Shown one piece after another: positions 1 to 8,462 of a stretch of 33,452 nucleotides of DNA. The stretch spans positions 1 through 33,452 of the forward strand of contig JAGVLW010000057.1 in assembly GCA_020054105.1 (NCBI GenBank), written 5' to 3'. Position 1 is the stretch's first letter, and each line of letters begins with the position of its first letter. Source of the DNA: Alphaproteobacteria bacterium (lineage in GTDB: Bacteria > Pseudomonadota > Alphaproteobacteria > Rickettsiales > SXRF01). The position numbers and the translations under genes were made by a program. Below the pieces are notes generated by a model that saw nothing but the letters and a program-made list of their open reading frames with translations, was not told the DNA's origin and made no database searches.

Positions 1-105
1 CGCGAATCCGGCACCGAGCCGCTCATCCGTGTGATGGCACAAGGCAGCGACCGCAAGCAGATCGAGCAAATCACCGAAACCCTCGCCAAAGCGTTGTGCG
101 CCTAG
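1..105 (+). CDS. glmM: Phosphoglucosamine mutase, C-terminal end (partial)
   Basis: Open from the first base of the window to a TAG at 103-105, giving 34 residues. The fragment starts RESGTEPLIRVM, the phosphate-binding loop near the C-terminus of alpha-D-phosphohexomutases. The Gly-Thr-Glu-Pro-Leu-Ile-Arg-Val-Met wording is typical of GlmM, which converts glucosamine-6-phosphate to glucosamine-1-phosphate for peptidoglycan and LPS precursors. The active-site serine and metal loops lie outside the window. The thiD GTG start lies inside this 3' end with a 10-base overlap, which suggests translational coupling. A different phosphohexomutase is possible but less likely. Confidence 0.85.
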   Translation, partial: RESGTEPLIRVMAQGSDRKQIEQITETLAKALCA

Positions 106-887
106 GCCGCGTTTTAATTATCGCCGGCTCTGATTCGGGCGGCGGCGCCGGCATCCAAGGCGACATCAAAACCGTGACCTGCCTGGGCGGCTACGCCGCC
201 ACCGCCATCACCGCGCTTACCGCACAGAATACCCAAGGAGTGTATGGCATCCATGACGTGCCGGAAGCCTTCATCGCACAGCAAATGACGCTGGTACTCG
301 ATGACATCGGCGCCGATTGCCTCAAGACCGGCATGCTGCACAAAGCCGGCGTCATCCGCACGGTAGCAAAAACGCTGCAAGCCTATGCGGGCATTCCGCT
401 CGTCGTCGATCCGGTGATGTTCGCCAAGGGCGGCGCCGCGCTTCTGGAACCCGACGCGCTGGAAACGCTGAAACATACGTTACTGCCGATGGCGGCGCTG
501 ATCACGCCCAATATCCCCGAAGCGGAATTTTTATCGGGCCGCAAAATTTATACGGTGGACGATATGTATGCCGCCGCCCAGGCAATGCTGGCGCTGGGCT
601 GCAAGGCGGTGCTGCTCAAAGGCGGGCATATGGAAGGCGACACGCTGACCGACCTGCTGGTTACCCCCACGGGGTATGAGCGCTTCACCCAGCCACGCAT
701 TGCGACGAACAATACGCACGGCACCGGCTGCACGCTGGCATCGGCAATCGCTACCGGCATCGCGCAGGAAATGGAATTAAAGGCAGCGGTGGAGCGGGCG
801 CGCGATTATGTACGCAAGGCCATTGAAAACGCGCCGCAGCTAGGCCAGGGGCACGGACCGCTCGGCCATAATTTCGCGATTGCGTGA
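96..887 (+). CDS. thiD: Hydroxymethylpyrimidine/phosphomethylpyrimidine kinase
   Basis: A 263-residue protein of the normal length for ThiD, a ribokinase-fold cytosolic enzyme that phosphorylates hydroxymethylpyrimidine (phosphate) to the pyrophosphate in thiamine synthesis. The N-terminus IIAGSDSGGGAGIQGDIK is the hallmark substrate loop. VVDPVM and ITPNIPEAE are conserved core segments. HGTGCTLASAIA near residue 210 is the anion hole with the cysteine seen in the family. The GTG start at 96 is the only start upstream of the conserved N-terminus and overlaps the end of glmM by 10 bases. The 3' end overlaps the convergent gene ending at 840 by 48 bases. Function is confident from the family; coupling to glmM is inferred from the overlap. 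Confidence 0.93.
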   Translation: MRLGRVLIIAGSDSGGGAGIQGDIKTVTCLGGYAATAITALTAQNTQGVYGIHDVPEAFIAQQMTLVLDDIGADCLKTGMLHKAGVIRTVAKTLQAYAGIPLVVDPVMFAKGGAALLEPDALETLKHTLLPMAALITPNIPEAEFLSGRKIYTVDDMYAAAQAMLALGCKAVLLKGGHMEGDTLTDLLVTPTGYERFTQPRIATNNTHGTGCTLASAIATGIAQEMELKAAVERARDYVRKAIENAPQLGQGHGPLGHNFAIA

Positions 888-1967
888 TTGCTCGACGCGC
901 TCGACATGGCTTAGCAGCGTGTTAGATTTTTTCATGCCGAGCTTTTCTACAAACGAGCCACGCGGCAGCTCCGTTTCGGCGATGACCTGCGCATGCACGG
1001 CTTTATGCCCGCCCATCACATGGCCCATCAGATTGCCGATCGTGTGCTTGATACCGGCCAGCAGGCCGTGGCTTTTGCCGTCAAGCTGCTTCGGCGCAAC
1101 GCCGGAGGTTTGGCCGTCGACGGTGAATGCCAGTTCGGATACGTTGATTTCGCCACTATTAATGCTCTGCGTCAGCGCGTCGAGCTGTATAATTTTTCCA
1201 ATATTGTCGGCGATGGCGATCTTGACCGGCACGTCCAGCTGGTCGAAAGGCTTTCCGTGGCTGCCAGCAATATAATTGCTCAGCTCCGGGTTGGCGGCAA
1301 CAAATGCCGAGAACACCTGCTCGCGCGAAATGGTTTTTCCGGCCTGGCGATCTTTTTGAATCTCAACAATGCGGTCATGCACCGTGTCGGTATCAATTCC
1401 CAGCAGTTTATCGGCCGCCCAGTGAATCGGCGCTTTGACCGCGTTGTAAATCAGTAACCCGACGATGGCGGAGGCGACGAAACCGCCGGTTGCGCCAAAC
1501 GCAGCAAAAGCTGCTGCCGGAATCAGCCCATGTACGATCCCATAAGTGCTTAAACTCGCGATGATCGAAAGCCCGACACCGATATTGCGCTGTTTCTTGT
1601 GTTTTTCGAGCGCCTCGGAAATCGTATGGTTTTTTTCGACGGAGACATTCGCCATTCTGCCGGCAAGCGCGTCGAGATCCTTGTCAGTGAGCGCATGGCC
1701 ATCTTTGCCCAACTTGGCCGCCAGCTCTTCCTTGTAGAAATGCCGCAGCTTCTTGCGCTGGTAATGATACTCCATCTGGGTAAGCCCGGTGCTCACCGCC
1801 GAGATCAACCCCAGCGTCGCAATCAGCGCCAGGCTGCTATTGGCCGTGCCCGCCACTACCCCGCCAGCCGCTTCCGCGGCTTTTTTGCCGGTAACCAGCG
1901 TAACGTCATGCTCTATCCGGTGAAAAAAATCACCAATCGCACTCGATATGCTTTGAACAGATGCCAT
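840..1967 (-). CDS. Membrane protein of unknown function
   Basis: A 375-residue protein that I do not recognise. Hydrophobic stretches occur near residues 44-62 and 130-172, the latter probably a pair of helices, separated by a Lys/Glu-rich hydrophilic segment with ISEALEKHKKQR. The C-terminal half is soluble-looking and ends in a charged tail with a histidine- and glycine-rich patch (LMGHVMGGHKAVHAQ). No catalytic motif or clear signal peptide is visible. The ATG at 1967 is preceded by AGGAAA at about 9 bases, a good ribosome binding site. The gene converges on thiD with a 48-base overlap. The membrane topology is inferred from hydrophobicity by eye only. Confidence 0.72.
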   Translation of the reverse strand: MASVQSISSAIGDFFHRIEHDVTLVTGKKAAEAAGGVVAGTANSSLALIATLGLISAVSTGLTQMEYHYQRKKLRHFYKEELAAKLGKDGHALTDKDLDALAGRMANVSVEKNHTISEALEKHKKQRNIGVGLSIIASLSTYGIVHGLIPAAAFAAFGATGGFVASAIVGLLIYNAVKAPIHWAADKLLGIDTDTVHDRIVEIQKDRQAGKTISREQVFSAFVAANPELSNYIAGSHGKPFDQLDVPVKIAIADNIGKIIQLDALTQSINSGEINVSELAFTVDGQTSGVAPKQLDGKSHGLLAGIKHTIGNLMGHVMGGHKAVHAQVIAETELPRGSFVEKLGMKKSNTLLSHVERVEQSRNREIMAERSVPLA

Positions 1968-2049
1968 AACACACGTTTCCTATTCTGCCAGTATAGCGCA
2001 AAACGGCGGCTTAAATATGAAACTTTTGTGAAGGCGGGGAAGTTTCGTG

Positions 2050-2595
2050 TTACAGGCCCATGGCCAGATATTCGCGGGCGTGTTTGACGTAATTTGCGGC
2101 GGAAATAGGTATAAATGCCTGTTCTTGCTCATTTAAATCGCGAAAATGCCTGGCCGGGTTGCCCGCCCAGATTTGGCCTTTGGGAATGCGCTTGCCGGGC
2201 GTGACCAGCGCCCCGGCCGCCACCCAGCCGCCCGATTCGACCACCGCCCCGTCCATGATGGTCGCCCGCATGCCGACGAAACAATCGTCCTCGAGCGTGC
2301 AGCCATGCAGCAAAACGCAGTGGCCGATGGTCACGTTCGAGCCGATATGGGTGGGCGCGGTGTCGCGGGTGACGTGGATGATCGTACCGTCTTGGATGTT
2401 GGTGCGGCTGCCGATGCGCACGCGATGCACGTCGGCGCGGATGACGCAGCCGAACCACACGCCGGTATCCTCGCCGATCTCAACGTCGCCGATGACCGGC
2501 ACCCCGGGCGCGATGAACGCTTTGGGCGAAATAATTGGCGAAACGCCGCCGGGCGCATATTCGCCGCGGTAAGGAAGGATGATGGCTTTGGTCAT
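2050..2595 (-). CDS. Gamma-carbonic-anhydrase-like hexapeptide-repeat protein
   Basis: A 181-residue left-handed beta-helix protein of the YrdA/PaaY/gamma-carbonic anhydrase group. Hexapeptide turns run from about residue 30 to 150 (for example VIGDVEIGEDTGVWFG and TIMDGAVVESGGWVAAGALV). Three histidines sit where the trimeric fold binds zinc or iron: His74 (IIHVT), His92 (IGHCV) and His97 (LLHGC). The ending IWAGNPARHFRDL is typical of this clade. Reversible CO2 hydration is the family reaction, but many members show no activity as isolated, so only the fold and metal site are well supported. It lies downstream of argC on the same strand, separated by a palindromic repeat. Confidence 0.88.
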   Translation of the reverse strand: MTKAIILPYRGEYAPGGVSPIISPKAFIAPGVPVIGDVEIGEDTGVWFGCVIRADVHRVRIGSRTNIQDGTIIHVTRDTAPTHIGSNVTIGHCVLLHGCTLEDDCFVGMRATIMDGAVVESGGWVAAGALVTPGKRIPKGQIWAGNPARHFRDLNEQEQAFIPISAANYVKHAREYLAMGL

Positions 2596-2609
2596 ATTTT
2601 TTTCCTTTT

Positions 2610-2675
2610 GTCACCCCGCATTTATTGCGGGGTCTCCAGCCGCGGAGGGAGATCCCGCAACAAGTGCGGGATGAC
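2610..2675. repeat. Compound palindromic intergenic repeat (REP-like)
   Basis: A two-hairpin unit: CCCCGCA..TGCGGGG at 2614-2632 and ATCCCGCA..TGCGGGAT at 2652-2672. The whole segment is itself an imperfect inverted repeat, opening GTCACCCCGCA and closing TGCGGGATGAC. Palindromes of this GTCATCCCGC type are dispersed through many alphaproteobacterial genomes. No second copy is present in this window, so its repetitive nature is inferred from the pattern. It separates argC from the gamma-carbonic-anhydrase gene and may protect or end the transcript. Confidence 0.7.
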
Positions 2676-2703
2676 ATCGTTATTTTACGGAAATAACGAT
2701 GTC
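2673..2703 (-). terminator. Perfect 13-bp hairpin across the argC stop codon
   Basis: GACATCGTTATTT at 2673-2685 is the exact reverse complement of AAATAACGATGTC at 2691-2703, with a 5-base loop. The hairpin includes the last argC codons and its TAA (2685-2687) and abuts the palindromic repeat. There is no long U-tract, so attenuation or mRNA 3'-end protection is as likely as intrinsic termination. Confidence 0.45.
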
Positions 2704-3728
2704 AATTGCAAGCCTATTGTCTCTTCAAAGCCGAACATCAGGTTCATGTTCTGCACGGCCTGGCCCGATGCGCCTTTGACGAGATTGTCGATGGCCGAGA
2801 CGATGATGGCGCGGCCGGGAATGCGGTCGGCGAAGACGTTCATCACGCAATCATTGGTGCCGCGCACCTGCTGCGTCGCAGGCGCAATACCCTGGGGGAG
2901 TATATGCACGAACGGTTCCTTCGCGTAAGCCGCGAGCAATAATTTGCGCAAATCGTCGGCGGTATTTTTTTCGGCAAGCTGTACATAGATCGTCGCAAGC
3001 ATACCGCGGCTCATCGGCATCAAATGCGGCGTGAAAGTGAGGGCCACTTCACTGCCTGCCGCCAGTGCCAATGCCTGCTCGATCTCCGGCGTGTGGCGAT
3101 GCGCGGCGATGCCGTAGGCACTGACGCCGCCATCGATCTCGGTAAATAAATTCGCCTGCCTGGCCGCCCTGCCGGCACCGCTGACGCCGGATTTTGCGTC
3201 GATGACGATACCCTCCCCCCGTATGACATGGGATTTGAGCAGGGGAATGAGCGGCAGCAATGCGCAGGTCGGGTAGCAGCCGGGGTTGGCCACCAGCCGC
3301 GCCTTGGCGATGGCGGCGCGGGCGATTTCGCTCAGGCCATACACGGCTTCTTTTTGCAATGCCAGCGCCTGATGCGCATGGCCGTACCATGCGGCGTATT
3401 GCTTCGGGTCGGCCAGGCGGAAATCCGCCGAAAGATCGATAATTCTGACATGCGCGGGCAGCCCGGCGATCACGGTTTGCGTCGTGCCGTGCGGCAGGCA
3501 GCAAAACACCAAATCGATGCCCGCATATTGCGCTTGCTCCAGCGAGACCAGATCCGGCAGGCCTTTGGCGGCCAGATGCGGATACACTTCGCCGATGGGT
3601 TTTCCCGCCTGCGAATCGCCGGTCAGCAGCGCGATGCGCGCATGCGGATGCGCAAGCAGCAGTCGGATCAGCTCGGCGCCGGTATAGCCGCTGGCTCCTA
3701 AGATGGCGATAGTGATTTTATCTTGCAT
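2685..3728 (-). CDS. argC: N-acetyl-gamma-glutamyl-phosphate reductase
   Basis: A 347-residue enzyme of the type 1 ArgC length. It reduces N-acetylglutamyl-phosphate to the semialdehyde with NADPH in arginine biosynthesis. The N-terminus ITIAILGASGYTGAEL is the Rossmann loop. The active-site cysteine is Cys151 in VANPGCYPTCALLPL. FTPHLMPMSRGML near the C-terminus is the conserved catalytic-domain segment. I place the start at the ATG at 3728, which has AGGGG about 10 bases upstream and leaves the Rossmann loop at residue 9; an upstream in-frame start at 3785 would add 19 residues with no family support. The 3' end forms a perfect hairpin and is followed by a palindromic repeat. Confidence 0.94.
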   Translation of the reverse strand: MQDKITIAILGASGYTGAELIRLLLAHPHARIALLTGDSQAGKPIGEVYPHLAAKGLPDLVSLEQAQYAGIDLVFCCLPHGTTQTVIAGLPAHVRIIDLSADFRLADPKQYAAWYGHAHQALALQKEAVYGLSEIARAAIAKARLVANPGCYPTCALLPLIPLLKSHVIRGEGIVIDAKSGVSGAGRAARQANLFTEIDGGVSAYGIAAHRHTPEIEQALALAAGSEVALTFTPHLMPMSRGMLATIYVQLAEKNTADDLRKLLLAAYAKEPFVHILPQGIAPATQQVRGTNDCVMNVFADRIPGRAIIVSAIDNLVKGASGQAVQNMNLMFGFEETIGLQLTSLFP

Positions 3729-3860
3729 AGGCAACGCCCCTAAATTCGCTAGGCTGAGCCGGATGCGCGAAAGCGGCGCGCGCAACGACTGAGCTTAGGC
3801 ATACTAAGTGACAGGAGTGAGCACGACGCTGACAAGCAAGCCGGCCAGCATAGTAGAATT

Positions 3861-4337
3861 TTAGCGTTTGCTGAACTGGAACGAACGGCGCGCTTTCTTA
3901 TGTCCGTATTTCTTGCGCTCGACCACGCGGCTATCGCGGGTAAGGAAACCGCCTTTGCGCAGCGGCTTGTGGAAAATTTCGTCGTACGTATCGAGCGCGC
4001 GGCTGATACCCAGGCGAATCGCGCCGGCCTGGCCGGAGAGCCCGCCGCCGACTACCGTGCAGGTAATGTCGAAATTGCCGATGCGGTCGATGGCCGAGAA
4101 AGGCTGGTTGATGATCATGCGCAGTACCGGGCGCGCGAAATATACTTCGAGAACTTTGTCGTTGACGGTGATTTTGCCGCTGCCGCGCTTCACCCACACG
4201 CGGGCGATGGCGTTTTTGCGGCGGCCGGTGCCGTAGGTAATGAGTTCTTTGCTTTCCGCCTTGACGGGTTTTTCGCCGGCGGATTTTTCCTTGAGGCTCT
4301 TGCCGACGATCGCCTGGGATTTTGCTGTCTTTGCCAT
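3861..4337 (-). CDS. rpsI: 30S ribosomal protein S9
   Basis: A 158-residue S9/uS9. The core starts at [15 protein letters not shown] near residue 35 and ends in the basic tail [12 protein letters not shown] that reaches the ribosomal P-site. GSGKITVND and [19 protein letters not shown] are diagnostic. A Lys-rich N-terminal extension of about 33 residues ([14 protein letters not shown]...) precedes the core; such extensions are common in alphaproteobacterial S9. The start lies two bases after the rplM stop, the usual rplM-rpsI operon. I see no strong terminator after it; 3729-3860 up to the argC start contains no gene. Confidence 0.97.
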   Translation of the reverse strand: MAKTAKSQAIVGKSLKEKSAGEKPVKAESKELITYGTGRRKNAIARVWVKRGSGKITVNDKVLEVYFARPVLRMIINQPFSAIDRIGNFDITCTVVGGGLSGQAGAIRLGISRALDTYDEIFHKPLRKGGFLTRDSRVVERKKYGHKKARRSFQFSKR

Positions 4338-4339
4338 AA

Positions 4340-4801
4340 TTACCTTTTGTTCTTGGGATTCATTGCCGCGAAATCGTAGGCTTCCGGCTTTTGCGCTTCG
4401 TGCGGATGCTCGGCGCCGGCATAGACGCGCAGCTTAGCGAGCTGGTCGCGGGCGAGCGGGCTTTCCTTGGGCATCATGCGCTCGACGGCCTTTTCGACCA
4501 CGCGCTGCGGATGGGCGCCGCCCAGGATGAATTCCGGGGTCGCCGATTTCACGCCGCCGGGGAAACCGGTATGGCGGTAATAGATTTTGTTGCGGAGTTT
4601 TTTTCCGGTCAGCTTCACCTTGTCGGCATTGATGACGACGACGTGATCGCCGGTATCGATATGCGGGGTGAAGATGGGTTTGTGTTTGCCGCGCAGCAGC
4701 TTGGCGATGTGCGACGCAAGGCGGCCAAGCACTACGCCCTGGGCGTCGATGATGAGCCATTTCTTGGTGACTTCTGACGGCTTTGCCGAATAGGTATGCA
4801 T
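4340..4801 (-). CDS. rplM: 50S ribosomal protein L13
   Basis: A 153-residue L13/uL13, an early assembly protein of the large subunit. Diagnostic segments are [45 protein letters not shown] and [16 protein letters not shown]. These are followed by [33 protein letters not shown]. It is the first gene of rplM-rpsI; a promoter-like pair lies upstream at 4844-4872. The ATG at 4801 lacks a strong Shine-Dalgarno (upstream is TTGGTTTT), which is unusual for a highly expressed ribosomal gene. Confidence 0.97.
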   Translation of the reverse strand: MHTYSAKPSEVTKKWLIIDAQGVVLGRLASHIAKLLRGKHKPIFTPHIDTGDHVVVINADKVKLTGKKLRNKIYYRHTGFPGGVKSATPEFILGGAHPQRVVEKAVERMMPKESPLARDQLAKLRVYAGAEHPHEAQKPEAYDFAAMNPKNKR

Positions 4802-4843
4802 AAAACCAACGTATACTTTGTGTATTTTGAAAAAAGGAATCGG

Positions 4844-4872
4844 AATCTATTGGATGGCATAAGCGAAGTCAA
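4844..4872 (-). promoter_or_regulatory. Candidate sigma-70 promoter for rplM-rpsI
   Basis: On the minus strand TTGACT (4867-4872) and TAGATT (4844-4849) are separated by exactly 17 bases, 42 bases upstream of the rplM ATG. It sits in the short gap between the PAS gene stop and rplM. Found by eye from consensus match only. Confidence 0.45.
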
Positions 4873-4885
4873 GCGGCAAAATGGC

Positions 4886-5338
4886 CTATTCGGCAGGGAA
4901 GATTTTACAGCGCATGCCGCCGAAAATCGCCGCGACCGCACCGTCTTCGCCCAGCGGCAGCAGGCATTGGCGGTATTTGACGAGCTGGCCGCTCAGATTA
5001 TGGAATTCACCCTCGTCGAGCAAGGGCTTACGGTTTTCGATCACGGTGCGGTAATGCGCCTGCATCTTGGCGGCGTTGGGGGAAACCAGCCCGTTGGCGT
5101 CCGTGTCGTCGAGAGAGCCGCGATATGCCTTGGAAATGGCCGCGCCCAGATAGGTGTAATGATAGCCGGGTTTGCCGAGATCGCGCACATGCACCAAAAA
5201 GCAATGGTCCCACAGCCCTTCGAGATCATCCGGGTTGATGTCGCTCTCAGGCGGCATGGAACGGTCTTTGCGCAGCTTTTCCCAGTAAGCCAGCAACCGC
5301 AAGGTCAAGCGCCGCTCGTTCGCTGTATGCATATCCAT
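4886..5338 (-). CDS. PAS_5-type domain protein
   Basis: A 150-residue single-domain protein resembling the PAS_5 family (Pfam PF07310, formerly DUF1388) of small alphaproteobacterial proteins. Visible family features are the opening RLTLRLLAYWEKLRKDRSMPPESDINP, then DLEGLWDHCFLVHV. A central YHYTYLGAAISKAYRGSL and a final strand region RQCLLPLGEDGAVAAIFGGMRC follow. No output domain or transmembrane segment is present. The role is unknown; a ligand- or partner-binding regulatory module is inferred from the fold class. The ATG at 5338 has a weak ribosome binding site and a second in-frame ATG lies two codons in. Its -35 box appears to lie inside an inverted repeat arm. Confidence 0.75.
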   Translation of the reverse strand: MDMHTANERRLTLRLLAYWEKLRKDRSMPPESDINPDDLEGLWDHCFLVHVRDLGKPGYHYTYLGAAISKAYRGSLDDTDANGLVSPNAAKMQAHYRTVIENRKPLLDEGEFHNLSGQLVKYRQCLLPLGEDGAVAAIFGGMRCKIFPAE

Positions 5339-5369
5339 GCTATTGATTTTAATAAAATTTTATCTACAT

Positions 5370-5398
5370 ATTATAGCATAAAACGTACTCAGAGTCTA
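5370..5398 (-). promoter_or_regulatory. Candidate promoter of the PAS gene, -35 inside a repeat arm
   Basis: On the minus strand a perfect TATAAT (5370-5375) is preceded, after 17 bases, by TAGACT (5393-5398), a 4/6 match to TTGACA. The -35 lies within the left arm of the inverted repeat at 5385-5400, so the element contributes promoter sequence. Confidence 0.45.
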
Positions 5399-5459
5399 GA
5401 GTCTAGTACCCAGTGCAGTTGAAAAAGTCGCTATTTTATAGAGTCTAGACTCTGAGTAC
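5385..5459. repeat. Inverted tandem-heptamer element 1
   Basis: The left arm GTACTCAGAGTCTAGA (5385-5400) is the exact reverse complement of 5444-5459, with a 43-base loop. Within and beyond the left arm the sequence has a 7-base period (GTCTAGA, GTCTAGT, then a drifting ACCCAGT). It fills the gap between pstB and the PAS gene and is one of four elements in the window with the same architecture but different base sequence. Confidence 0.75.
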
Positions 5460-5464
5460 TACCC

Positions 5465-6223
5465 TCACCCATACCTTCCGGTGATGTAATCCTGGGTCTG
5501 CTGGTGCTTGGGGGTGGTGAATATCTGACTGGTCGCGCCCGATTCGATGACTTTGCCCATATGGAAAAAACAGGTTTGCTGCGACACGCGCGCCGCCTGC
5601 TGCATCGAATGGGTGACGATAACGATGGTATAGCGCTCTTTGAGCTCGACGATCAGCTCCTCGATGCGGGCGGTGGCGATCGGGTCGAGCGCCGAGCACG
5701 GCTCGTCCATCAGGATGATTTCCGGATTCACCGACAAGGTGCGCGCGATGCACAGGCGCTGCTGCTGGCCGCCCGACAGGCTGGTGCCCGAATCGAGCAA
5801 CCGGTCTTTCACCTCGTCGAACAGCCCGGCCTGTTTCAGGATGCGCTCGACCAGCGCGTCGGTATCGCTTTTGGTTTTGACCATGCCGTGAATGCGCGGG
5901 CCGTAAGCGACGTTGTCGTAGATGGATTTGGGAAACGGATTCGGTTTTTGGAACACCATGCCGATCCAGGTGCGCAGATGCACGACATCCTGCTGCGCGG
6001 AATTGATGTCCTGGCCGTCGACCATGATATTGCCGTTGACGCGGCAACCGTCGATAGTGTCGTTCATGCGGTTGATGCAGCGAAGCAAGGTCGATTTGCC
6101 GCAGCCTGACGGACCGATCAGCGCCGTCACGCCATTTTCGGGAACGTCGATTTCAACATCGAACAGCGCCTGTTTGGCGCCGTAATAGACATTGATGTTC
6201 CGGGCGGAAATCTTCGTCGGCAT
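5465..6223 (-). CDS. pstB: Phosphate ABC transporter ATP-binding protein
   Basis: A 252-residue cytoplasmic ATPase that drives high-affinity phosphate import. Walker A is GPSGCGKST. The Q-loop region reads [24 protein letters not shown], which is PstB-specific. The signature is [15 protein letters not shown], Walker B is [14 protein letters not shown] and the switch histidine is in VTHSM. I prefer the ATG at 6223, five bases after the pstA stop; an in-frame GTG at 6235 would overlap pstA and add four residues. It is the last gene of the pst run here. The usual downstream phoU is not found; the inverted repeat at 5385-5459 follows instead. Confidence 0.95.
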   Translation of the reverse strand: MPTKISARNINVYYGAKQALFDVEIDVPENGVTALIGPSGCGKSTLLRCINRMNDTIDGCRVNGNIMVDGQDINSAQQDVVHLRTWIGMVFQKPNPFPKSIYDNVAYGPRIHGMVKTKSDTDALVERILKQAGLFDEVKDRLLDSGTSLSGGQQQRLCIARTLSVNPEIILMDEPCSALDPIATARIEELIVELKERYTIVIVTHSMQQAARVSQQTCFFHMGKVIESGATSQIFTTPKHQQTQDYITGRYG

Positions 6224-6228
6224 ATACC

Positions 6229-7503
6229 CTACCACCGTACCTCGAATTTTTTGCGCAGATAAATCGCCAGCGCATTCATGGCGATGAGTAACACGAGCAG
6301 CAGCAAAATGCCAGTGGCGGTTTTTTCGCCGAAGCCTGCCTCAGGGCTGCTCGCCCACAAATAAATCTGCACCGGCATGACGGTCGCCGGCGCGGTAAAG
6401 CTGTCGGGCACGTCGGCGACGAACGCGACCATGCCGATCAGAAGCAGCGGCGCGGTTTCGCCGATGGCGCGCGCCATGCCCAGGATAGTTCCGGTCATGA
6501 TGCCGGGCATGGAAAGCGGTAAAGTGTGATGCAAGACGACTTGCAGCGGCGTCGCCCCCATGGCGCGCGCGCCGTCGCGTATCGAATCCGGGATGGCTTT
6601 GAGCGCGGCGCGGGTGGTAATGATGATGACCGGCAGGATCATCAGCGCCAGCGTCATGCCGCCGACCAGCGACGCCGAGCGCGGCAGCCCCATCAGGTTG
6701 ATATAAACGGCAAGCCCGAGCAACCCGAACACGATCGACGGCACCGCCGCCAGGTTATTGATATTGACTTCGATGAGGTCGACCAGCTTGCCTTTGTGGG
6801 CGAATTCCTCGAGATACATCGCCGTCATCACGCCCAGCGGAAACACCACCAGCAAACAAACCAGCAGCGTCAGCAGCGAGCCGGTCATCGCGCCCAGAAA
6901 CCCCGCCAGCTCCGGCGTGCGCGAATCGCCCATGGTGAAAAAACTCACATTGAAGCGTTTCTCGATGCGCGCGTCGGCGGCGAGCTTGTGAAGCCAGGAA
7001 AGCTGCATGTCGCTTAGTTTGCGCTGCGCTTCCGGCGTCGTGTCGCTGATCTTGCCCTTGCCGTATAAATCGGCATTGCTCGATGCCACCAGCCATACTT
7101 CCCGCGTCGTTGAAAACACGGCCGGCTCGGCGTCGGCCAGGCGCTTGAGCGCCGCACCGGCGCCGGTGCTTATCAGGCTATATAATGCGCGCAGGTCGCG
7201 CGGATCAGTGACTTCAGGAAATTGCGCCTTGAGCGATTCCTGGACCAGCCGCTGATAGCGCGCGGAAGAGACAGCACGCATTTCTTCGCCGGGAGCAAGC
7301 TCGAGCTTGGCTGCATCGAAAATAATCGGCAGGCGGATTTGCGTTTGCAAAAACCCCTCATAGCCGCGCGCGAAAATAATGCCCAGCAGCAGCACCAGCA
7401 GAAACAGCGCCGCGCCCAGGCCGCACCAGCCATACAGGCGGAAGCGTTTCTCCGCGCGCACGCGCTTTTTATGCCACTCACTGCTGCCGGCGGGCTTACT
7501 CAT
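6229..7503 (-). CDS. pstA: Phosphate ABC transporter permease PstA, long form
   Basis: A 424-residue inner-membrane permease, longer than the roughly 300-residue enterobacterial PstA. The extra N-terminal part has one transmembrane helix ([21 protein letters not shown], about residues 26-46). A periplasmic-looking region of about 150 residues follows, resembling the DUF3333 domain of alphaproteobacterial PstA. The permease core follows from [20 protein letters not shown], with the ABC-contact loop at [43 protein letters not shown]. The ATG at 7503 overlaps the pstC TAA by 8 bases; an upstream GTG at 7539 is possible but less likely. It pairs with PstC in the membrane. Confidence 0.92.
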   Translation of the reverse strand: MSKPAGSSEWHKKRVRAEKRFRLYGWCGLGAALFLLVLLLGIIFARGYEGFLQTQIRLPIIFDAAKLELAPGEEMRAVSSARYQRLVQESLKAQFPEVTDPRDLRALYSLISTGAGAALKRLADAEPAVFSTTREVWLVASSNADLYGKGKISDTTPEAQRKLSDMQLSWLHKLAADARIEKRFNVSFFTMGDSRTPELAGFLGAMTGSLLTLLVCLLVVFPLGVMTAMYLEEFAHKGKLVDLIEVNINNLAAVPSIVFGLLGLAVYINLMGLPRSASLVGGMTLALMILPVIIITTRAALKAIPDSIRDGARAMGATPLQVVLHHTLPLSMPGIMTGTILGMARAIGETAPLLLIGMVAFVADVPDSFTAPATVMPVQIYLWASSPEAGFGEKTATGILLLLVLLIAMNALAIYLRKKFEVRW

Positions 7504-8449
7504 ATTTTTCCCGGTATTTTTTGACGATGACCAGCGCAATGACGTTGAGAATGAGCGTCACGCAAAATAAAGCAAGGCCGAGCGCGAACGCCGCCAGCGT
7601 TTTCGGGCTGTCGAATTCCTGGTCGCCCACCAGCAGCGAAACGATCTGCACCGTTACCGTCGTCACCGCCTCGAACGGGTTGAACGTCAAATTCGCCGCC
7701 AGCCCCGCCGCCATCACCACGATCATCGTCTCGCCGATCGCCCGCGATATGGCCAGCAATATGGCACCCATGATGCCCGGCAGCGCCGCCGGCAGCACCA
7801 CCTGCTTGATGGTTTCCGACTGCGTCGCACCGAGCGCATACGACGCGTCGCGCAAGTTGCGCGGCACGGCGGTGATGATGTCGTCGGACAGCGACGAGAT
7901 GAGCGGAATAATCATGATGCCCATAGCGATGCCCGCCGCCAGCGCGCTTTCCGCCGCGATCTGGATGCCGAGCATATTGCCGAGATCGCGTAGCAGCGGC
8001 GCGAGCAGGATGATCGCGAAATAGCCATAGACCACCGTGGGAATGCCGGCGAGAATCTCCAGCGCCGGCTTGGCCAGGTTGCGTACGCGGCGGCTGGCAT
8101 ATTCGGCCATGTAAATCGCGGCGAACAATCCGATCGGCAAAGCAATCAATATGGCAAGCAAGGTAATGAGCAGGCTGCCGACGAAAAGCGGAACGGCGCC
8201 GAACGTGCCGCTGGCGCCGGCCTGGTCGTCACGCAATGCGGTTTGCGGGCTCCAATGCAGGCCGAACAGAAAATCATCCAGCGGCACCACCTGAAAAAAA
8301 CGCAGCGCCTCGAACAGCACAGACCCGACAATTGCCAGTGTCACCAAAATCGACGCGAGCGCCGACGTCCACATGACCGCAAGCATACCCCCCTCGAGTA
8401 TGCGCTTGAATGGGCTGACGGGCTTGGCCTTGAGGGTGCAAGAATGCAT
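7496..8449 (-). CDS. pstC: Phosphate ABC transporter permease PstC
   Basis: A 317-residue inner-membrane permease with about six helices, close to the E. coli length. SGTFGAVPLFVGSLLITLLAILIALPIGLFAAIYMAEYA and LAGIPTVVYGYFAIILLAPLL are characteristic. The cytoplasmic coupling loop reads ALGATQSETIKQVVLPAALPGIMGAILLAISRAIGETMIVVMAAG. It lies 13 bases downstream of phoR and overlaps pstA by 8 bases, so phoR-pstC-pstA-pstB is probably one transcript. The periplasmic phosphate-binding protein PstS is not encoded in the window, so the binding partner must be elsewhere. Confidence 0.94.
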   Translation of the reverse strand: MHSCTLKAKPVSPFKRILEGGMLAVMWTSALASILVTLAIVGSVLFEALRFFQVVPLDDFLFGLHWSPQTALRDDQAGASGTFGAVPLFVGSLLITLLAILIALPIGLFAAIYMAEYASRRVRNLAKPALEILAGIPTVVYGYFAIILLAPLLRDLGNMLGIQIAAESALAAGIAMGIMIIPLISSLSDDIITAVPRNLRDASYALGATQSETIKQVVLPAALPGIMGAILLAISRAIGETMIVVMAAGLAANLTFNPFEAVTTVTVQIVSLLVGDQEFDSPKTLAAFALGLALFCVTLILNVIALVIVKKYREKYE

Positions 8450-8462
8450 GGCAGCCTAACTA

